Positions 7,745 through 16,941 of a stretch of DNA of 64,000 nucleotides are shown here, one piece after another (position 1 is the first letter of the stretch; each line of letters begins with the position of its first letter). The DNA lies in the NCBI RefSeq assembly GCF_051245535.1, contig NZ_CP195303.1, forward strand, positions 496,001-560,000, written 5' to 3'. Source of the stretch: Micavibrio aeruginosavorus_D. GTDB taxonomy: Bacteria; Pseudomonadota; Alphaproteobacteria; Micavibrionales; Micavibrionaceae. Under the pieces are notes generated by a model. That model was not told the DNA's origin, made no database searches, and saw only the letters and a program-made list of their open reading frames with translations. The translations under genes were made by a program, and so were the position numbers.

Positions 7745-10700
7745 ATGCGCTCTCGCTCTCTTTTGCTTTCAACAGTTTTGATTGGTCACATGGCGTTCGG
7801 CGCCGCGGCATTTGCGGCCGGGGAACGGGAATGGACCGTAATGCGCGTGGCCTCCAACGCTGCTGCCGGGGCGGATGCCCATTGCGCGCTGGTGCGGCAG
7901 TTTGACAGCGGTGTGAAACTGACCATCGCGCGGAACGCGGCGGATGAAACGACGGTTGATCTGGATTTTGGCAAGGACAAAGCCGTTGATAAAGGGATCT
8001 CGGTCGATGTGCGGATGAAAACGGCACAGGGTCAGGATCGCAAATTTGAAATCGTCCCGACATCCGATCGCGGCATCACCGTGAATATGGGGCGCGATGA
8101 CGCGTTTATGAACGCACTGGAATCCAGCGGCCAGATGGCCATTGCCTTTGCCGACAAAAAACTGGTCTTTGCCGAATCCAACATGAAATCCGGTATTGCG
8201 GATTTGTACGCCTGTGTGGGCGGTGGTGTTGAACCGGCTGCGGGCGGAAACGACAGCGGGTCGCTGGACGATGTTCCGGCCATGCCGAAAATGGCCGTGA
8301 CCCCGGTACAGGTTGAGGCCGATGCGGCGGATATTCTCTCCGCCCCGGAAAAACCGGTGATGCGCGATCTGACCGAAGCACCCGTGAAATCATCCAGCGG
8401 CGATGCCCTGATGCGCAAGATGCAGGTTGATGAAGTCGTGCGCGAAGCGCCGGCCAAGGCGGTTGAGAAGGTAAAAGAAACGGCAAAAGCGGCCACCCCC
8501 AAACCGGCTCCTGCGCCAGCGCCCGCTCCGGCCCCTGCGGCGTTGATGGCGTCATCGTCCGCGAACACCGATCTGGACAATCTGCGCGAGGAGAATATGC
8601 GCCTGCGCAACGCGCTGGAACGCGAACGCCGCGAATTTGAAAATCGTTACCAGCAACAATCCTCCGGCAGCGCCACCGCGTCGGAGATGAGCGAGAAACT
8701 GCGTCTGCTGGAAATGGAAAACAGCGACCTGCAATCCCGCGTGTCCCAATTGGGGCAGCAGGCAAAGGCCGCCCCGGCTGTGTGCGAAACATCCAAGGAT
8801 GATGCCGCCGCATTGGGCGCGATGAGCGTCGAAGTTGAAAATCTGCGCGCCGAAAATGCGAAGATTAAATCGGACATGACCATGTTGAGCCAAGCCAAAA
8901 CGGCGGGCGATGTGGCCAGTGCCGAGCTGGAAAAACTGCGCGTTGAAAACACGCAGATCAAGGCCGAGATGGCGACATTGGCACAGGTGAAAACCACCGC
9001 TGAGGCGGCCAATGCCGAATTGACGAAACTGCGCACGGAAAATACCCAGATCAAGGCGGAAATGGCCACGCTGGCACAAGCCAAGACAGCGGGCGAGGCC
9101 GCCAATGCGGAACTCACACGCCTGAAGGCCGAGAACATGCAGATCAAAGCCGAAATGGTGACGTTGTCACAGGCGAAAACAGCAGGCGAAGCGGCCAGTG
9201 CCGAACTGACCCGCCTGCGCACCGAAAATACGCAGATGAAGGCTGAACTGACCGCGCTGCAAAGTGCCAAGGTTGAAACCGGCAATGCCGTGGCCGCCGC
9301 ACAAAGCAAAGCGGGCGATCTGACGACGCAGTTGAAGGCGGTTGAGGCCGAACGCGATACGTTGAAACAACAGGTCGTTGCGCTGGAGGCCAAAGTGGCC
9401 GAATCCGCAACCGCGTCGAAAACCGAAAGCACCAGTCAGTTGCAAGCGCTGGAAACCCGCCTGAAAGACATGGCAGCGGAGCGCGATCATCTGGTTGCCG
9501 AACTGCAAACGGCGAAGACCGCAAAAGTCCAAGACAATGCGGCCCCGGCCGAATTGACGCAGATGCAAGATTTGCTGAAAAAAGCAAACGAGGAAAACGT
9601 AGCCTTGCGTCAGCAAGTGGCGGCGCTGGAGGCGAAAACCACCGCACCGAGCGAAGAGCTGAAAACCAATATGGCCACCGTGACGCAATTGCGCGCGGCT
9701 GAGGCCGAATTGGCTGTGATCCGGTCGGAGCGGGATCGTCTGTCCGAACAATTGCGCGTGGCCAAGAGCGCGGGCGGCAAGGAAACCGTTATTGCCTCTG
9801 CCAACTGGGATCTGGAACAGGCCACGAGCCGTTTCAACGAAGCCGAACGCGAAACACGCCGTCTTGGCTCTTTGCTGGATGAAGAACGTGCGAAATGCGG
9901 ACGCGAGAAGAAAGAGCTGGAATACATGCTCTTTGATCCGAAAATTGCCGAGAAAGAACAAACCGCCCGTCTGGTCCGTCTGGAAGAAGAATTGGCCCTG
10001 ACCAAACAAAAACTGGCTGGCGGTGGCGATGATGGCAAAGACCAGCGCATCGCCCAGTTGGAACAACAACTGGCGACCGAACGCGCCCGCGTGGATCAGG
10101 AAGTGCAAAAACGCGTGGCCGATCTGGAACGTTCCTATGCGCAACGTGAATCGGTTCAGGCCGGTACTGAAAAGGATGATGGCGGGATTGTTGATGCGCT
10201 GAAAGCCGAAGTGGCCAGCCTGAATACGCAACTGTCCAATCTGCACAGCGAAAAATCAACCATGGCGAGCCAGTTGGCGCAGGCCAATTCCAACCTGAGC
10301 AACCGCACAGCGGAAACGGTCAGCAAGGCACCGGTCGAGGTGTCGTATGATCGCTTCGCGGCGGTTGAGCCGAAGCCGCGAGTTGAACCTGTATCCTATC
10401 AGGCCCCAGCCCCGGTTCAGAAAAGTGAAATTGCCCCTGTAACATCATCGGGCACGCTGGTCTCTGGCAACCGTCTGGAACAAGTGCTGCGCGGATCCGG
10501 CCTTACACTGAGCCAGAATGTGCAGCCGATTGCTGCGGCAACCAGTGCCGGACAAGTGGCTTATCGTTGGGAAGCGGGCACGGGTGTGTTTGGTTCGGCG
10601 GAGCAGAAAATCCTGCGCTCCCCCGCGGACTTTGACACGAATGTTCAGGAATATCTGAAACGCACGGAAAGCCGTTGCAAGGGACAGTTCGCCGCTGTTC

Positions 10701-10918
10701 CGGCTGCGGAAGGCACCGTTCAGGGGGGCAGCGTGTCCACCTATGAAATCGCCTGCGTGGACGAAAGCGGGGCAGGGGCTTCGGCATCGCTGCTCTTCGC
10801 TATTCAGGACAGCATGTTCACCGCCATTGCCCACGAAGCCGCCCCGGAATCGATGGATCTGGCCATGGATGCCCGCGACCGTCTGGTCAGCGGCTTGAAG
10901 ACTCAATCGCTGAAGTAA
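7745..10918 (+). CDS. Exported long coiled-coil protein with 31-residue repeats
   Basis: 1,057 residues from ATG 7745, with a Sec signal (LLLSTVLIGHMAFGAAAFAAG). Residues about 20-170 form a globular domain with two cysteines, followed by a Pro/Ala stretch (about 245-275). From about 280 to 860 it is almost continuous heptad coiled coil. Within this lie five 31-residue repeats of the form AELxxLRxENxQIKAEMxxLxQxKTxxE. The C-terminal about 150 residues (LEQVLRGSGL...YRWEAGTGVFGS...) are globular with a Cys pair. The architecture suggests a periplasm- or envelope-spanning rod with folded ends. It shares signal peptide, N-terminal-domain size and Pro/Ala linker with the upstream TcpQ-like protein. 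I recognise no named family; function unknown. Confidence 0.8.
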   Translation: MRSRSLLLSTVLIGHMAFGAAAFAAGEREWTVMRVASNAAAGADAHCALVRQFDSGVKLTIARNAADETTVDLDFGKDKAVDKGISVDVRMKTAQGQDRKFEIVPTSDRGITVNMGRDDAFMNALESSGQMAIAFADKKLVFAESNMKSGIADLYACVGGGVEPAAGGNDSGSLDDVPAMPKMAVTPVQVEADAADILSAPEKPVMRDLTEAPVKSSSGDALMRKMQVDEVVREAPAKAVEKVKETAKAATPKPAPAPAPAPAPAALMASSSANTDLDNLREENMRLRNALERERREFENRYQQQSSGSATASEMSEKLRLLEMENSDLQSRVSQLGQQAKAAPAVCETSKDDAAALGAMSVEVENLRAENAKIKSDMTMLSQAKTAGDVASAELEKLRVENTQIKAEMATLAQVKTTAEAANAELTKLRTENTQIKAEMATLAQAKTAGEAANAELTRLKAENMQIKAEMVTLSQAKTAGEAASAELTRLRTENTQMKAELTALQSAKVETGNAVAAAQSKAGDLTTQLKAVEAERDTLKQQVVALEAKVAESATASKTESTSQLQALETRLKDMAAERDHLVAELQTAKTAKVQDNAAPAELTQMQDLLKKANEENVALRQQVAALEAKTTAPSEELKTNMATVTQLRAAEAELAVIRSERDRLSEQLRVAKSAGGKETVIASANWDLEQATSRFNEAERETRRLGSLLDEERAKCGREKKELEYMLFDPKIAEKEQTARLVRLEEELALTKQKLAGGGDDGKDQRIAQLEQQLATERARVDQEVQKRVADLERSYAQRESVQAGTEKDDGGIVDALKAEVASLNTQLSNLHSEKSTMASQLAQANSNLSNRTAETVSKAPVEVSYDRFAAVEPKPRVEPVSYQAPAPVQKSEIAPVTSSGTLVSGNRLEQVLRGSGLTLSQNVQPIAAATSAGQVAYRWEAGTGVFGSAEQKILRSPADFDTNVQEYLKRTESRCKGQFAAVPAAEGTVQGGSVSTYEIACVDESGAGASASLLFAIQDSMFTAIAHEAAPESMDLAMDARDRLVSGLKTQSLK
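8828..9292 (+). repeat. Five tandem 93-bp coding repeats
   Basis: Units begin at 8828, 8921, 9014, 9107 and 9200, each exactly 93 bp (31 codons). They encode the repeated AELxxLRxENxQIKAEM unit. Copies 2-5 are more alike than copy 1. Thirty-one residues equal four heptads plus three, so each unit introduces a stutter in the coiled coil. Confidence 0.92.
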
Positions 10919-10949
10919 ACTTCGCGATTTAAAACAATGGGTTATTTGG

Positions 10950-10980
10950 ATAAGGCGGCCCCATCACCGGGCCGCCTTAT
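10950..10980. terminator. Strong hairpin after the coiled-coil gene
   Basis: Twelve-bp perfect stem (10950-10961 with 10969-10980) and 7-base loop, but followed by CCCGTTTATG and so lacking a T-run. Probably a terminator or transcript-stabilising hairpin. Confidence 0.6.
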
Positions 10981-11169
10981 CCCGTTTATGGGGTGCAAAG
11001 GCCGCGGTTTCCTTCGATTTTTGCGAAAATTTATTTCAAATTTTATTAAAATTCTAAAGCTCTTGGTAACCATTTGACGTCTAAGCTTAAATTATGGGGC
11101 GTACTGGGTTTGTACGGCATGATTCTCTTGTCCTCCAACGGGGGACCGCAGTGAGCGGGGCGTAACATC

Positions 11170-12975
11170 TTGGCGGATTTCTGGCGCATTCATCTCCAGA
11201 AGACTTTAGCGGATCAGGGCCTGGCGGCCTATGTCTGGGATATCGACACCGACCATATTGAATGGCAGGGCGATATTCATACGCTATTGGGCGTCGATGA
11301 TCCTGCTCAACCGATTACCAGCGCCGATTTCGCCCGCGTGATCAACCCACAGGATATTCCCGCCCGTCTGGCGGCCATGCATGATGCACTGGCCTTGCAA
11401 GTCGATCCAATGACGCCCCCGGCAATGAAGGCCAATTTCCGCATTCGGCGGGGCAATGGATTGCAGGTTGATGTGCATGAACATGCCACCCTGCAACTCG
11501 ACCCCGATACAGGGCATCGCATCCTGTGCGGCACGGTGCGGATCGTGGATGAAAAACAATTTTCGAATGCTGTGAAACCTGCGGTCAATCTGGTCAGCAG
11601 TTCATTCTCCATGGTGTCCTATGACACCAGCATGACGCATTACGGGCGCTTGTTGATCTGTCAGAAGATTGTGGAATGGACAGAGGCACAAAATTCATCA
11701 CGCCTGAACAATGTCGGTTATTTGCTGGTGATCGGCATTGATCGCCTGTCGATGCTGAACGAAGCCTTTGGCGCGCAATATACGGACGAGGTGATTGACC
11801 GCACCGGTAAACGCCTGCGCGATCTGGTTGGCGATTCCGCAACGGTGGCGCGGATTGATGGCGATGTGTTTGGCGTGTTTTTCGCCCATGCGCCGCATGC
11901 GGAAATGGCGGCGGTCGCGCACCACATGCTGCATAATTTTTATGAATCCCCGATCCAGACGCAACGTGGCCCGGTCGGGATCAGTATTTCGATTGGTGGT
12001 GTCCATATCAACCGGCAGTGCAAAGACCCGGCGGATATGCTGACACGGGCCGAAATGGCCATGCAAACGGCGAAGGAACGCGGGCGCGGGCGTTTTGTCT
12101 CCTATGGTGAGGCCGCAACCGAGGCGCAGAACACGCGCATGTTGCTCTCCTCCGGCGATGCCTTCCTGCGCGCGTTAAAAGACAACCGTGTGAAATTGGC
12201 CTTCCAGCCGGTGATCAACAGCAAATCGAGCCATGTGTCGTTCCACGAATGCCTGATCCGCTTTGTGGATGAAGGTGGAAAATTGCATTCCGCCGGAAAT
12301 TTCATGCCCGCCATTGAACGTCTGGGCCTCAGCCGTCTGGTGGATCGCTACGCCATGCATCTGGCCATTCAGGAATTGGCGGCGTTTTCGGATTTAACGT
12401 TGTCGGTCAACGTATCGAACCTGACCCTGACCGATCCGGATTGGTTGCGCGGTCTGGTGTCGGCCTTGCGTGAACGGCCCGATGTGGCGGGGCGCTTGAT
12501 CGTGGAAATCACGGAATCCGTGGCCATGTACGATATTGAAAAAACCATGCGTATCGTGCGCACCTTGCGCGATATGGGGTGCCGTGTGGCGCTGGATGAT
12601 TTTGGTGCGGGCTATACGGCGTTTGCGCAATTGAAACGGCTGGATGTCGATATGGTGAAAATCGATAAATCCTTTATCCGCAAAATTGATGAAAGCGAAA
12701 ACCGCCTGTTCGTCAAAACACTGAACACGCTGGCGAAGGGCGTGAATATCCAAACGGTGGGCGAGGGCGCGGAAACGATGTCCGAAGCCAAAATGCTGGC
12801 CGGGGATGGCGTTGATCATATTCAGGGTTATGTCTTCGGTTTCCCGTCGGTGGAGCGGGTGTGGCTGCCGCGTGAACACAGCTTGCGCAAAATCCTGCAA
12901 CACCATGATGAACCGCGCCCCAATAACGATATGACGGCGGAACAGATCATGGAATTGATGAAAAATCAGCCCTGA
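11170..12975 (+). CDS. PAS-GGDEF-EAL protein, probable c-di-GMP phosphodiesterase
   Basis: 601 residues. Residues about 15-120 look like a PAS domain; 175-315 a GGDEF-type domain with DGDVF in place of GGDEF, so cyclase activity is probably lost; 345-585 an EAL domain. EAL catalytic residues appear intact: ECL for EAL, VNVSN, EITES, LDDFGAGYT, VKIDKSF, GEGAE and QGYVFG. The likely role is hydrolysis of cyclic di-GMP, perhaps sensed through PAS and the degenerate GGDEF. No signal peptide or membrane segment, so cytoplasmic. The start is TTG 11170, the only start codon after the in-frame stop at 11152; the next Met is far inside the PAS domain. Transcribed alone, ending at a terminator shared with phaR. 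Confidence 0.88.
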   Translation: MADFWRIHLQKTLADQGLAAYVWDIDTDHIEWQGDIHTLLGVDDPAQPITSADFARVINPQDIPARLAAMHDALALQVDPMTPPAMKANFRIRRGNGLQVDVHEHATLQLDPDTGHRILCGTVRIVDEKQFSNAVKPAVNLVSSSFSMVSYDTSMTHYGRLLICQKIVEWTEAQNSSRLNNVGYLLVIGIDRLSMLNEAFGAQYTDEVIDRTGKRLRDLVGDSATVARIDGDVFGVFFAHAPHAEMAAVAHHMLHNFYESPIQTQRGPVGISISIGGVHINRQCKDPADMLTRAEMAMQTAKERGRGRFVSYGEAATEAQNTRMLLSSGDAFLRALKDNRVKLAFQPVINSKSSHVSFHECLIRFVDEGGKLHSAGNFMPAIERLGLSRLVDRYAMHLAIQELAAFSDLTLSVNVSNLTLTDPDWLRGLVSALRERPDVAGRLIVEITESVAMYDIEKTMRIVRTLRDMGCRVALDDFGAGYTAFAQLKRLDVDMVKIDKSFIRKIDESENRLFVKTLNTLAKGVNIQTVGEGAETMSEAKMLAGDGVDHIQGYVFGFPSVERVWLPREHSLRKILQHHDEPRPNNDMTAEQIMELMKNQP

Positions 12976-12987
12976 AAAACCCAATAA

Positions 12988-13013
12988 AAAACCCGGCCAA
13001 TGGCCGGGTTTTA
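12988..13013. terminator. Bidirectional intrinsic terminator
   Basis: Stem of about 11 bp (12989-12999 with 13001-13011, inner loop AAT) flanked by A- and T-runs on the two sides. Lies between the convergent EAL gene and phaR and serves both. Confidence 0.88.
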
Positions 13014-13029
13014 AATCAATCAGATCCCC

Positions 13030-13584
13030 TTATTTGGACAGGCGATCAATTTCTTTTTGCAATTCTGCAATCGTTTCTTTCATGTCCTGAACCTTATCGG
13101 CATCCGTTCCGGTGGATTTGCCACCCGTCAACGGGTTCGGGAAGGCGGATGTCCACGGGTTCATCTTCAACGCGTTTTCGAACACCGACATATTCTGGCG
13201 GCTCAATTCTTCGAAAGCGGAGACAGAGAACATCTCGCGGAATTTTTCCTGGTTCTTGGAGAAGCTGTCCAGCGCATGTTCCAGATAGTTGGGAACGATG
13301 GATTGAATGCTGTCGCCGTAATAACCAATCAATTGACGCAGGAACGAAATCGGCAGCAGGTTCTGACCGCCTTTGCCTTCCTGATCAACAATGATCTGGG
13401 TCAATACGGAACGGGTCAGGTCTTCGCCGGTTTTCGCGTCATAAACTACGAAATCGCGCTCTTCCTTTACCATTGTGCAAAGGTCATCCAGCGTGACGTA
13501 TGAACTGCGCCCTGTGTCGTACAAACGACGGTTCGCATATTTCTTGATCACGGTGGGCTTGTCGGAACGGGTCTTGGTCGCCAT
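13030..13584 (-). CDS. phaR: Polyhydroxyalkanoate synthesis repressor PhaR
   Basis: About 184 residues from ATG 13584; in-frame ATGs at 13596 and 13614 are alternatives, but homologues begin close to TVIKKYANRRLYDT. The N-terminal about 65 residues are the PHB/PHA accumulation regulator DNA-binding domain (KKYANRRLYDTGRSSYVTLDDL...VYDAKTGEDLTRSVLTQII); next comes a PHB-binding-type region (GGQNLLPISFLRQLIGYYGDSIQS...EKFREMF) and a coiled C-terminus. Known PhaR proteins bind both PHB granules and DNA, releasing phasin and PHB genes when polymer accumulates. It is divergent from the PhaC-like gene, with only about 110 bp between them, where its operator would be expected. Confidence 0.95.
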   Translation of the reverse strand: MATKTRSDKPTVIKKYANRRLYDTGRSSYVTLDDLCTMVKEERDFVVYDAKTGEDLTRSVLTQIIVDQEGKGGQNLLPISFLRQLIGYYGDSIQSIVPNYLEHALDSFSKNQEKFREMFSVSAFEELSRQNMSVFENALKMNPWTSAFPNPLTGGKSTGTDADKVQDMKETIAELQKEIDRLSK

Positions 13585-13698
13585 AGTGTTTACCATCCTC
13601 TCCTGTTTGGTCATGCCATAAGGAAATTATGGTTATGACCCCGGAAAACTGATTGCTATTATGCACAAAATTCATAGCCCGAAAAGCTTTTTGCCCCA

Positions 13699-14844
13699 AT
13701 GGTGACGACACCCATGAATGCAACGCAGCAAAATTCACCCGACGGTTTTGAACGCCGTCCGGCGGCGCTGAGCATTTATCTGGGCGCGGCGGCGCTGATG
13801 CTGGGGCCGGATGCCGATGATGCGGCGCGGCAAAAACATGGGAAGGCGATGGCCTCCATGCTGTCCGGAATACGGAAATATCAAGATCATGGCTATCGCC
13901 GCCCATCGCCCACCGTCGAATCGCGGTGGCAGGCGGGCACGGTGCGGCTGTTGTTTTATCCATCCGCAACACCGAACCCGCAACCGCTTCTGATCATTCC
14001 ATCCATGATCAACGGATCGGAAATTCTCGACATTCTTCCCGATCGTTCCTTCACCCGCTGGATGGCGGCACAGGGTTTTGATGTCTATCTGCTCGATTGG
14101 GGGCGGATGGTGGATGACCCCGCGCTTCACACGATGTCCGGTGTGATTGATGACCGCGTGATGGGCGCGGTGAATTTCCTGCACGATACATATGGTCACG
14201 CGCCGCACACAATCGGCTATTGCATGGGCGGCACGTTGCTGGCGATTGCGGCGGCGTTATACCCGGATAAGTTCAATAAAATGGCGTTTTTATCGGCCCC
14301 ATGGGATTTTCATGCCGGCAATCCGCGCATGGCGGCGCAGGTGGTTGCGGGCGCGGCCAGTGCGTTGCAGATGATTGAAACGGGACCAACCCTGCCCATG
14401 GATTGGGTGCAGAAAGTTTTCGCCGCCGTCAATCCGCAACAGGCCCTGACCAAATTTGCATCATTTTTGGAAATGGCGGCGGACACACCGCAGGAACAGA
14501 TGTTCATTGCGGTGGAAGATTGGTTGAATGGCGGGCACGATCTGCCGTCCGGCGTCGCGCGCGTGTGCATCATGGATTGGTACGGCCACAACCGCCCGGT
14601 GAACGGGGTGTGGCAGGTGGGGGACCGCACGGTCGGACTGGATCATCTGGATGCGACGAAAATGATGGTGGTGGCGGCCATGCGGGATTTATTGGTTCCG
14701 CCGGAATCGGCGTTGTCGTTATGCAAAGACCACCCGGATGCGGCCATTTTGCGCCCCGATTGCGGGCATATCAGCCTGATGGCAGGGCGAAACGCTATGG
14801 AAACTGTCTGGGCGCCGTTGGCGGACTGGCTGAAAACCGGGTAA
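13699..14844 (+). CDS. phaC: PhaC-like polyhydroxyalkanoate synthase (short form)
   Basis: 381 residues, alpha/beta-hydrolase fold. The lipase-like box GYCMGG puts the nucleophile Cys at residue 175; Asp330 (MRDLLVPPES) and His357 (DCGHISLMAG) complete the synthase triad. These enzymes polymerise 3-hydroxyacyl-CoA into polyester at the granule surface. Length fits class III PhaC (about 355-380 residues), which normally needs PhaE; class I enzymes are about 200 residues longer. No phaE is visible here. The start could be ATG 13699 or 13714; neither has a clear ribosome site. phaA and phaB follow on the same strand. A related hydrolase cannot be excluded, but the Cys box and context favour synthase. 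Confidence 0.82.
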   Translation: MVTTPMNATQQNSPDGFERRPAALSIYLGAAALMLGPDADDAARQKHGKAMASMLSGIRKYQDHGYRRPSPTVESRWQAGTVRLLFYPSATPNPQPLLIIPSMINGSEILDILPDRSFTRWMAAQGFDVYLLDWGRMVDDPALHTMSGVIDDRVMGAVNFLHDTYGHAPHTIGYCMGGTLLAIAAALYPDKFNKMAFLSAPWDFHAGNPRMAAQVVAGAASALQMIETGPTLPMDWVQKVFAAVNPQQALTKFASFLEMAADTPQEQMFIAVEDWLNGGHDLPSGVARVCIMDWYGHNRPVNGVWQVGDRTVGLDHLDATKMMVVAAMRDLLVPPESALSLCKDHPDAAILRPDCGHISLMAGRNAMETVWAPLADWLKTG

Positions 14845-14927
14845 AGCCCGCATAAAATCGGCCCATACCCTTGCATATTCCCGGTTAAACGCAATAATGA
14901 CGGGCATCTTTCAAATGAACCCGGTTT

Positions 14928-14941
14928 TTGCATGTTTGCAA
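14928..14941. promoter_or_regulatory. Candidate PhaR operator upstream of phaA
   Basis: Perfect inverted repeat TTGCA-TGTT-TGCAA just ahead of the phaA ribosome site, with another TTGCAT at 14871-14876. TGCA-rich sites are typical of PhaR-family operators, and phaR is 1.3 kb away. Position overlaps the 5' leader, fitting repression. Inference from sequence and context only. Confidence 0.4.
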
Positions 14942-14953
14942 GGGGAGTGACCT

Positions 14954-16177
14954 ATGACTGTCGCCATGAACAACAATGATCCCATCGTTATCGTCGCCGC
15001 CAAACGCACACCCGTTGGTAATTTCAATGGCGGTCTCAGCACATTGCCCGCCCATGATCTGGGCGCGGTTGCGATCCGCGCGGTGATGGACGAAGCCAAA
15101 GTCGGCGGCGCCGATATTGACGAAGTGATTATGGGGCAGGTCCTTACCGCCGCCGCCGGACAAAACCCGGCACGTCAGGCCGCAATGGCCGCGGGCATCC
15201 CGCATGAAAAAACCGCACTGACCGTGAATCAGGTGTGTGGGTCTGGCCTGCGCACTGTGGCGCTTGGCATGCAATCCATTCTGAACGGTGACGCGAACGT
15301 TATCGTCGCCGGTGGGCAAGAGAATATGAGCCTGTCCCCGCACGCCATGCACATGCGCAACGGCACGAAGATGGGCAACGCCACGATGGTCGATACGATG
15401 ATCGTCGATGGTTTGTGGGATGCGTTCAATGGCTACCACATGGGCATGACCGCCGAAAACATTGCCGAGAAATGGCAGATCACGCGCGCGGATCAGGATA
15501 ATTTTGCAGCCGCATCCCAGCAAAAAACCGAAGCCGCACAAAAGGCCGGTAAATTCACCGCTGAAATCACCCCAGTGAAAATCAAGGTGAAGAAGGATGA
15601 GGTGATCATTGATAAAGACGAATTCCCGCGCGCAGGCGTGACGGCTGAATCTCTGGCGGGCTTGCGTCCGGCCTTCAAACCGGACGGCACCGTGACGGCG
15701 GCCAGCGCATCCGGCATCAATGACGGCGCCGCCGCCGTTGTTCTGATGCGCGCCAGCGAAGCAAAAAAACGCGGCCTGCCGGTTTATGCGACCATCCGGT
15801 CCTGGGCCACGGCGGGTGTTGATCCGGCGGTGATGGGCTCTGGCCCGATCCCGGCATCGCGCAAGGCGTTGGAGAAAGCGGGTTGGTCCGTATCCGATCT
15901 GGATCTGGTTGAAGCGAACGAAGCCTTCGCCGCGCAATCTTTGTGCGTGTTGAAAGATCTGGCGTTGGACCCGGCGAAGGTCAACGTGAATGGTGGAGCG
16001 ATTGCCATCGGCCACCCGATCGGTGCATCGGGCACACGCGTTCTGGTTACGTTGCTGCATGAAATGGCGCGCCGTGATGCGAAACGTGGCTTGGTCACAT
16101 TGTGCATCGGCGGCGGCATGGGTATTGCCATGTGCGTTGAGCGCGATGCATCCGAAAATCTGAAAAAAGTTGCTTAA
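14954..16177 (+). CDS. phaA: Acetyl-CoA acetyltransferase (beta-ketothiolase)
   Basis: 407 residues, biosynthetic thiolase condensing two acetyl-CoA into acetoacetyl-CoA, the first step to PHB. Active-site residues are visible: Cys95 in NQVCGSGLR, His354 in IGHPIGASG and Cys384 in LCIGGGMG; NEAFAAQ is also present. ATG 14954 has AGGGGAG six bases upstream. phaB follows after 15 bases, so the two form an operon, probably with the cyclic-nucleotide-binding gene beyond. The N-terminus has a short extension (MTVAMNNND) before the conserved start of the domain. Length and motifs are typical, with nothing odd. Confidence 0.96.
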   Translation: MTVAMNNNDPIVIVAAKRTPVGNFNGGLSTLPAHDLGAVAIRAVMDEAKVGGADIDEVIMGQVLTAAAGQNPARQAAMAAGIPHEKTALTVNQVCGSGLRTVALGMQSILNGDANVIVAGGQENMSLSPHAMHMRNGTKMGNATMVDTMIVDGLWDAFNGYHMGMTAENIAEKWQITRADQDNFAAASQQKTEAAQKAGKFTAEITPVKIKVKKDEVIIDKDEFPRAGVTAESLAGLRPAFKPDGTVTAASASGINDGAAAVVLMRASEAKKRGLPVYATIRSWATAGVDPAVMGSGPIPASRKALEKAGWSVSDLDLVEANEAFAAQSLCVLKDLALDPAKVNVNGGAIAIGHPIGASGTRVLVTLLHEMARRDAKRGLVTLCIGGGMGIAMCVERDASENLKKVA

Positions 16178-16192
16178 GGGATTTTGTGAACA

Positions 16193-16918
16193 ATGACGAA
16201 TAAAGTAGCGATTGTAACAGGCGGTACACGCGGGATTGGCCGTTCGATTTCCGAAGCTCTGGTCAAGGCCGGGTACAAGGTAGCCGCGTTCTATCACGGT
16301 AACGAAGAAGCCGCGAAGCAGTGTGAAACCGAACTGGGCTTAAAAGCGTACAAGGTTGACGTGACGGATTACGATGCGTGCGCGGCGGCCTGTGCGGCGG
16401 TTGAGGCCGATTTGGGTCCGGTGGCTATTCTGGTCAACAACGCGGGCATCACCCGCGACGCCGTCCTGCACAAAATGACGGCCCAGCAATGGCACGAAGT
16501 GGTCAACACCAACATGACATCGTTGTTCAACACGTGCCGTGCCGTGGTGTCCGGTATGCGTGATCGCGGTTTTGGCCGCATCGTGAATATCAGTTCAATC
16601 AACGGGCAGAAGGGTCAGTTCGGTCAAACCAACTATTCCGCCGCCAAGGCCGGAATGATCGGGTTTACCAAGGCGCTGGCGCTTGAAAACGCGGCCAAGG
16701 GCATTACTGTTAATGCCATCGCGCCGGGGTATATCGAAACCGACATGACCGCATCCATGCGTCAGGATGTTCTGGACTCCATCGTCCGGCAAATCCCCGC
16801 CGGGCGTATGGGGCGGTGTGATGAAATTGCGGGGCTGGTTGCTTATCTGGCATCGGATTCCGCTGGGTTCATCAACGGTGCCACCATTGCCGCCAATGGC
16901 GGTCAGTACATGTCCTAA
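16193..16918 (+). CDS. phaB: Acetoacetyl-CoA reductase
   Basis: 241 residues, short-chain dehydrogenase reducing acetoacetyl-CoA to (R)-3-hydroxybutyryl-CoA, the monomer for PHB synthase. Rossmann motif TGGTRGIGRSI at about residue 9, NNAGITRD at about 83, catalytic Ser in NISSING, Tyr148 and Lys152 in NYSAAKAG, and the terminal NGGQYMS typical of PhaB. It lies 15 bases after phaA and 23 bases before the cyclic-nucleotide-binding gene. It could in principle be a FabG-type reductase, but the C-terminus and the pha context support PhaB. Confidence 0.96.
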   Translation: MTNKVAIVTGGTRGIGRSISEALVKAGYKVAAFYHGNEEAAKQCETELGLKAYKVDVTDYDACAAACAAVEADLGPVAILVNNAGITRDAVLHKMTAQQWHEVVNTNMTSLFNTCRAVVSGMRDRGFGRIVNISSINGQKGQFGQTNYSAAKAGMIGFTKALALENAAKGITVNAIAPGYIETDMTASMRQDVLDSIVRQIPAGRMGRCDEIAGLVAYLASDSAGFINGATIAANGGQYMS

Positions 16919-16941
16919 GCGGACAAAGGATTATTGCGAGT

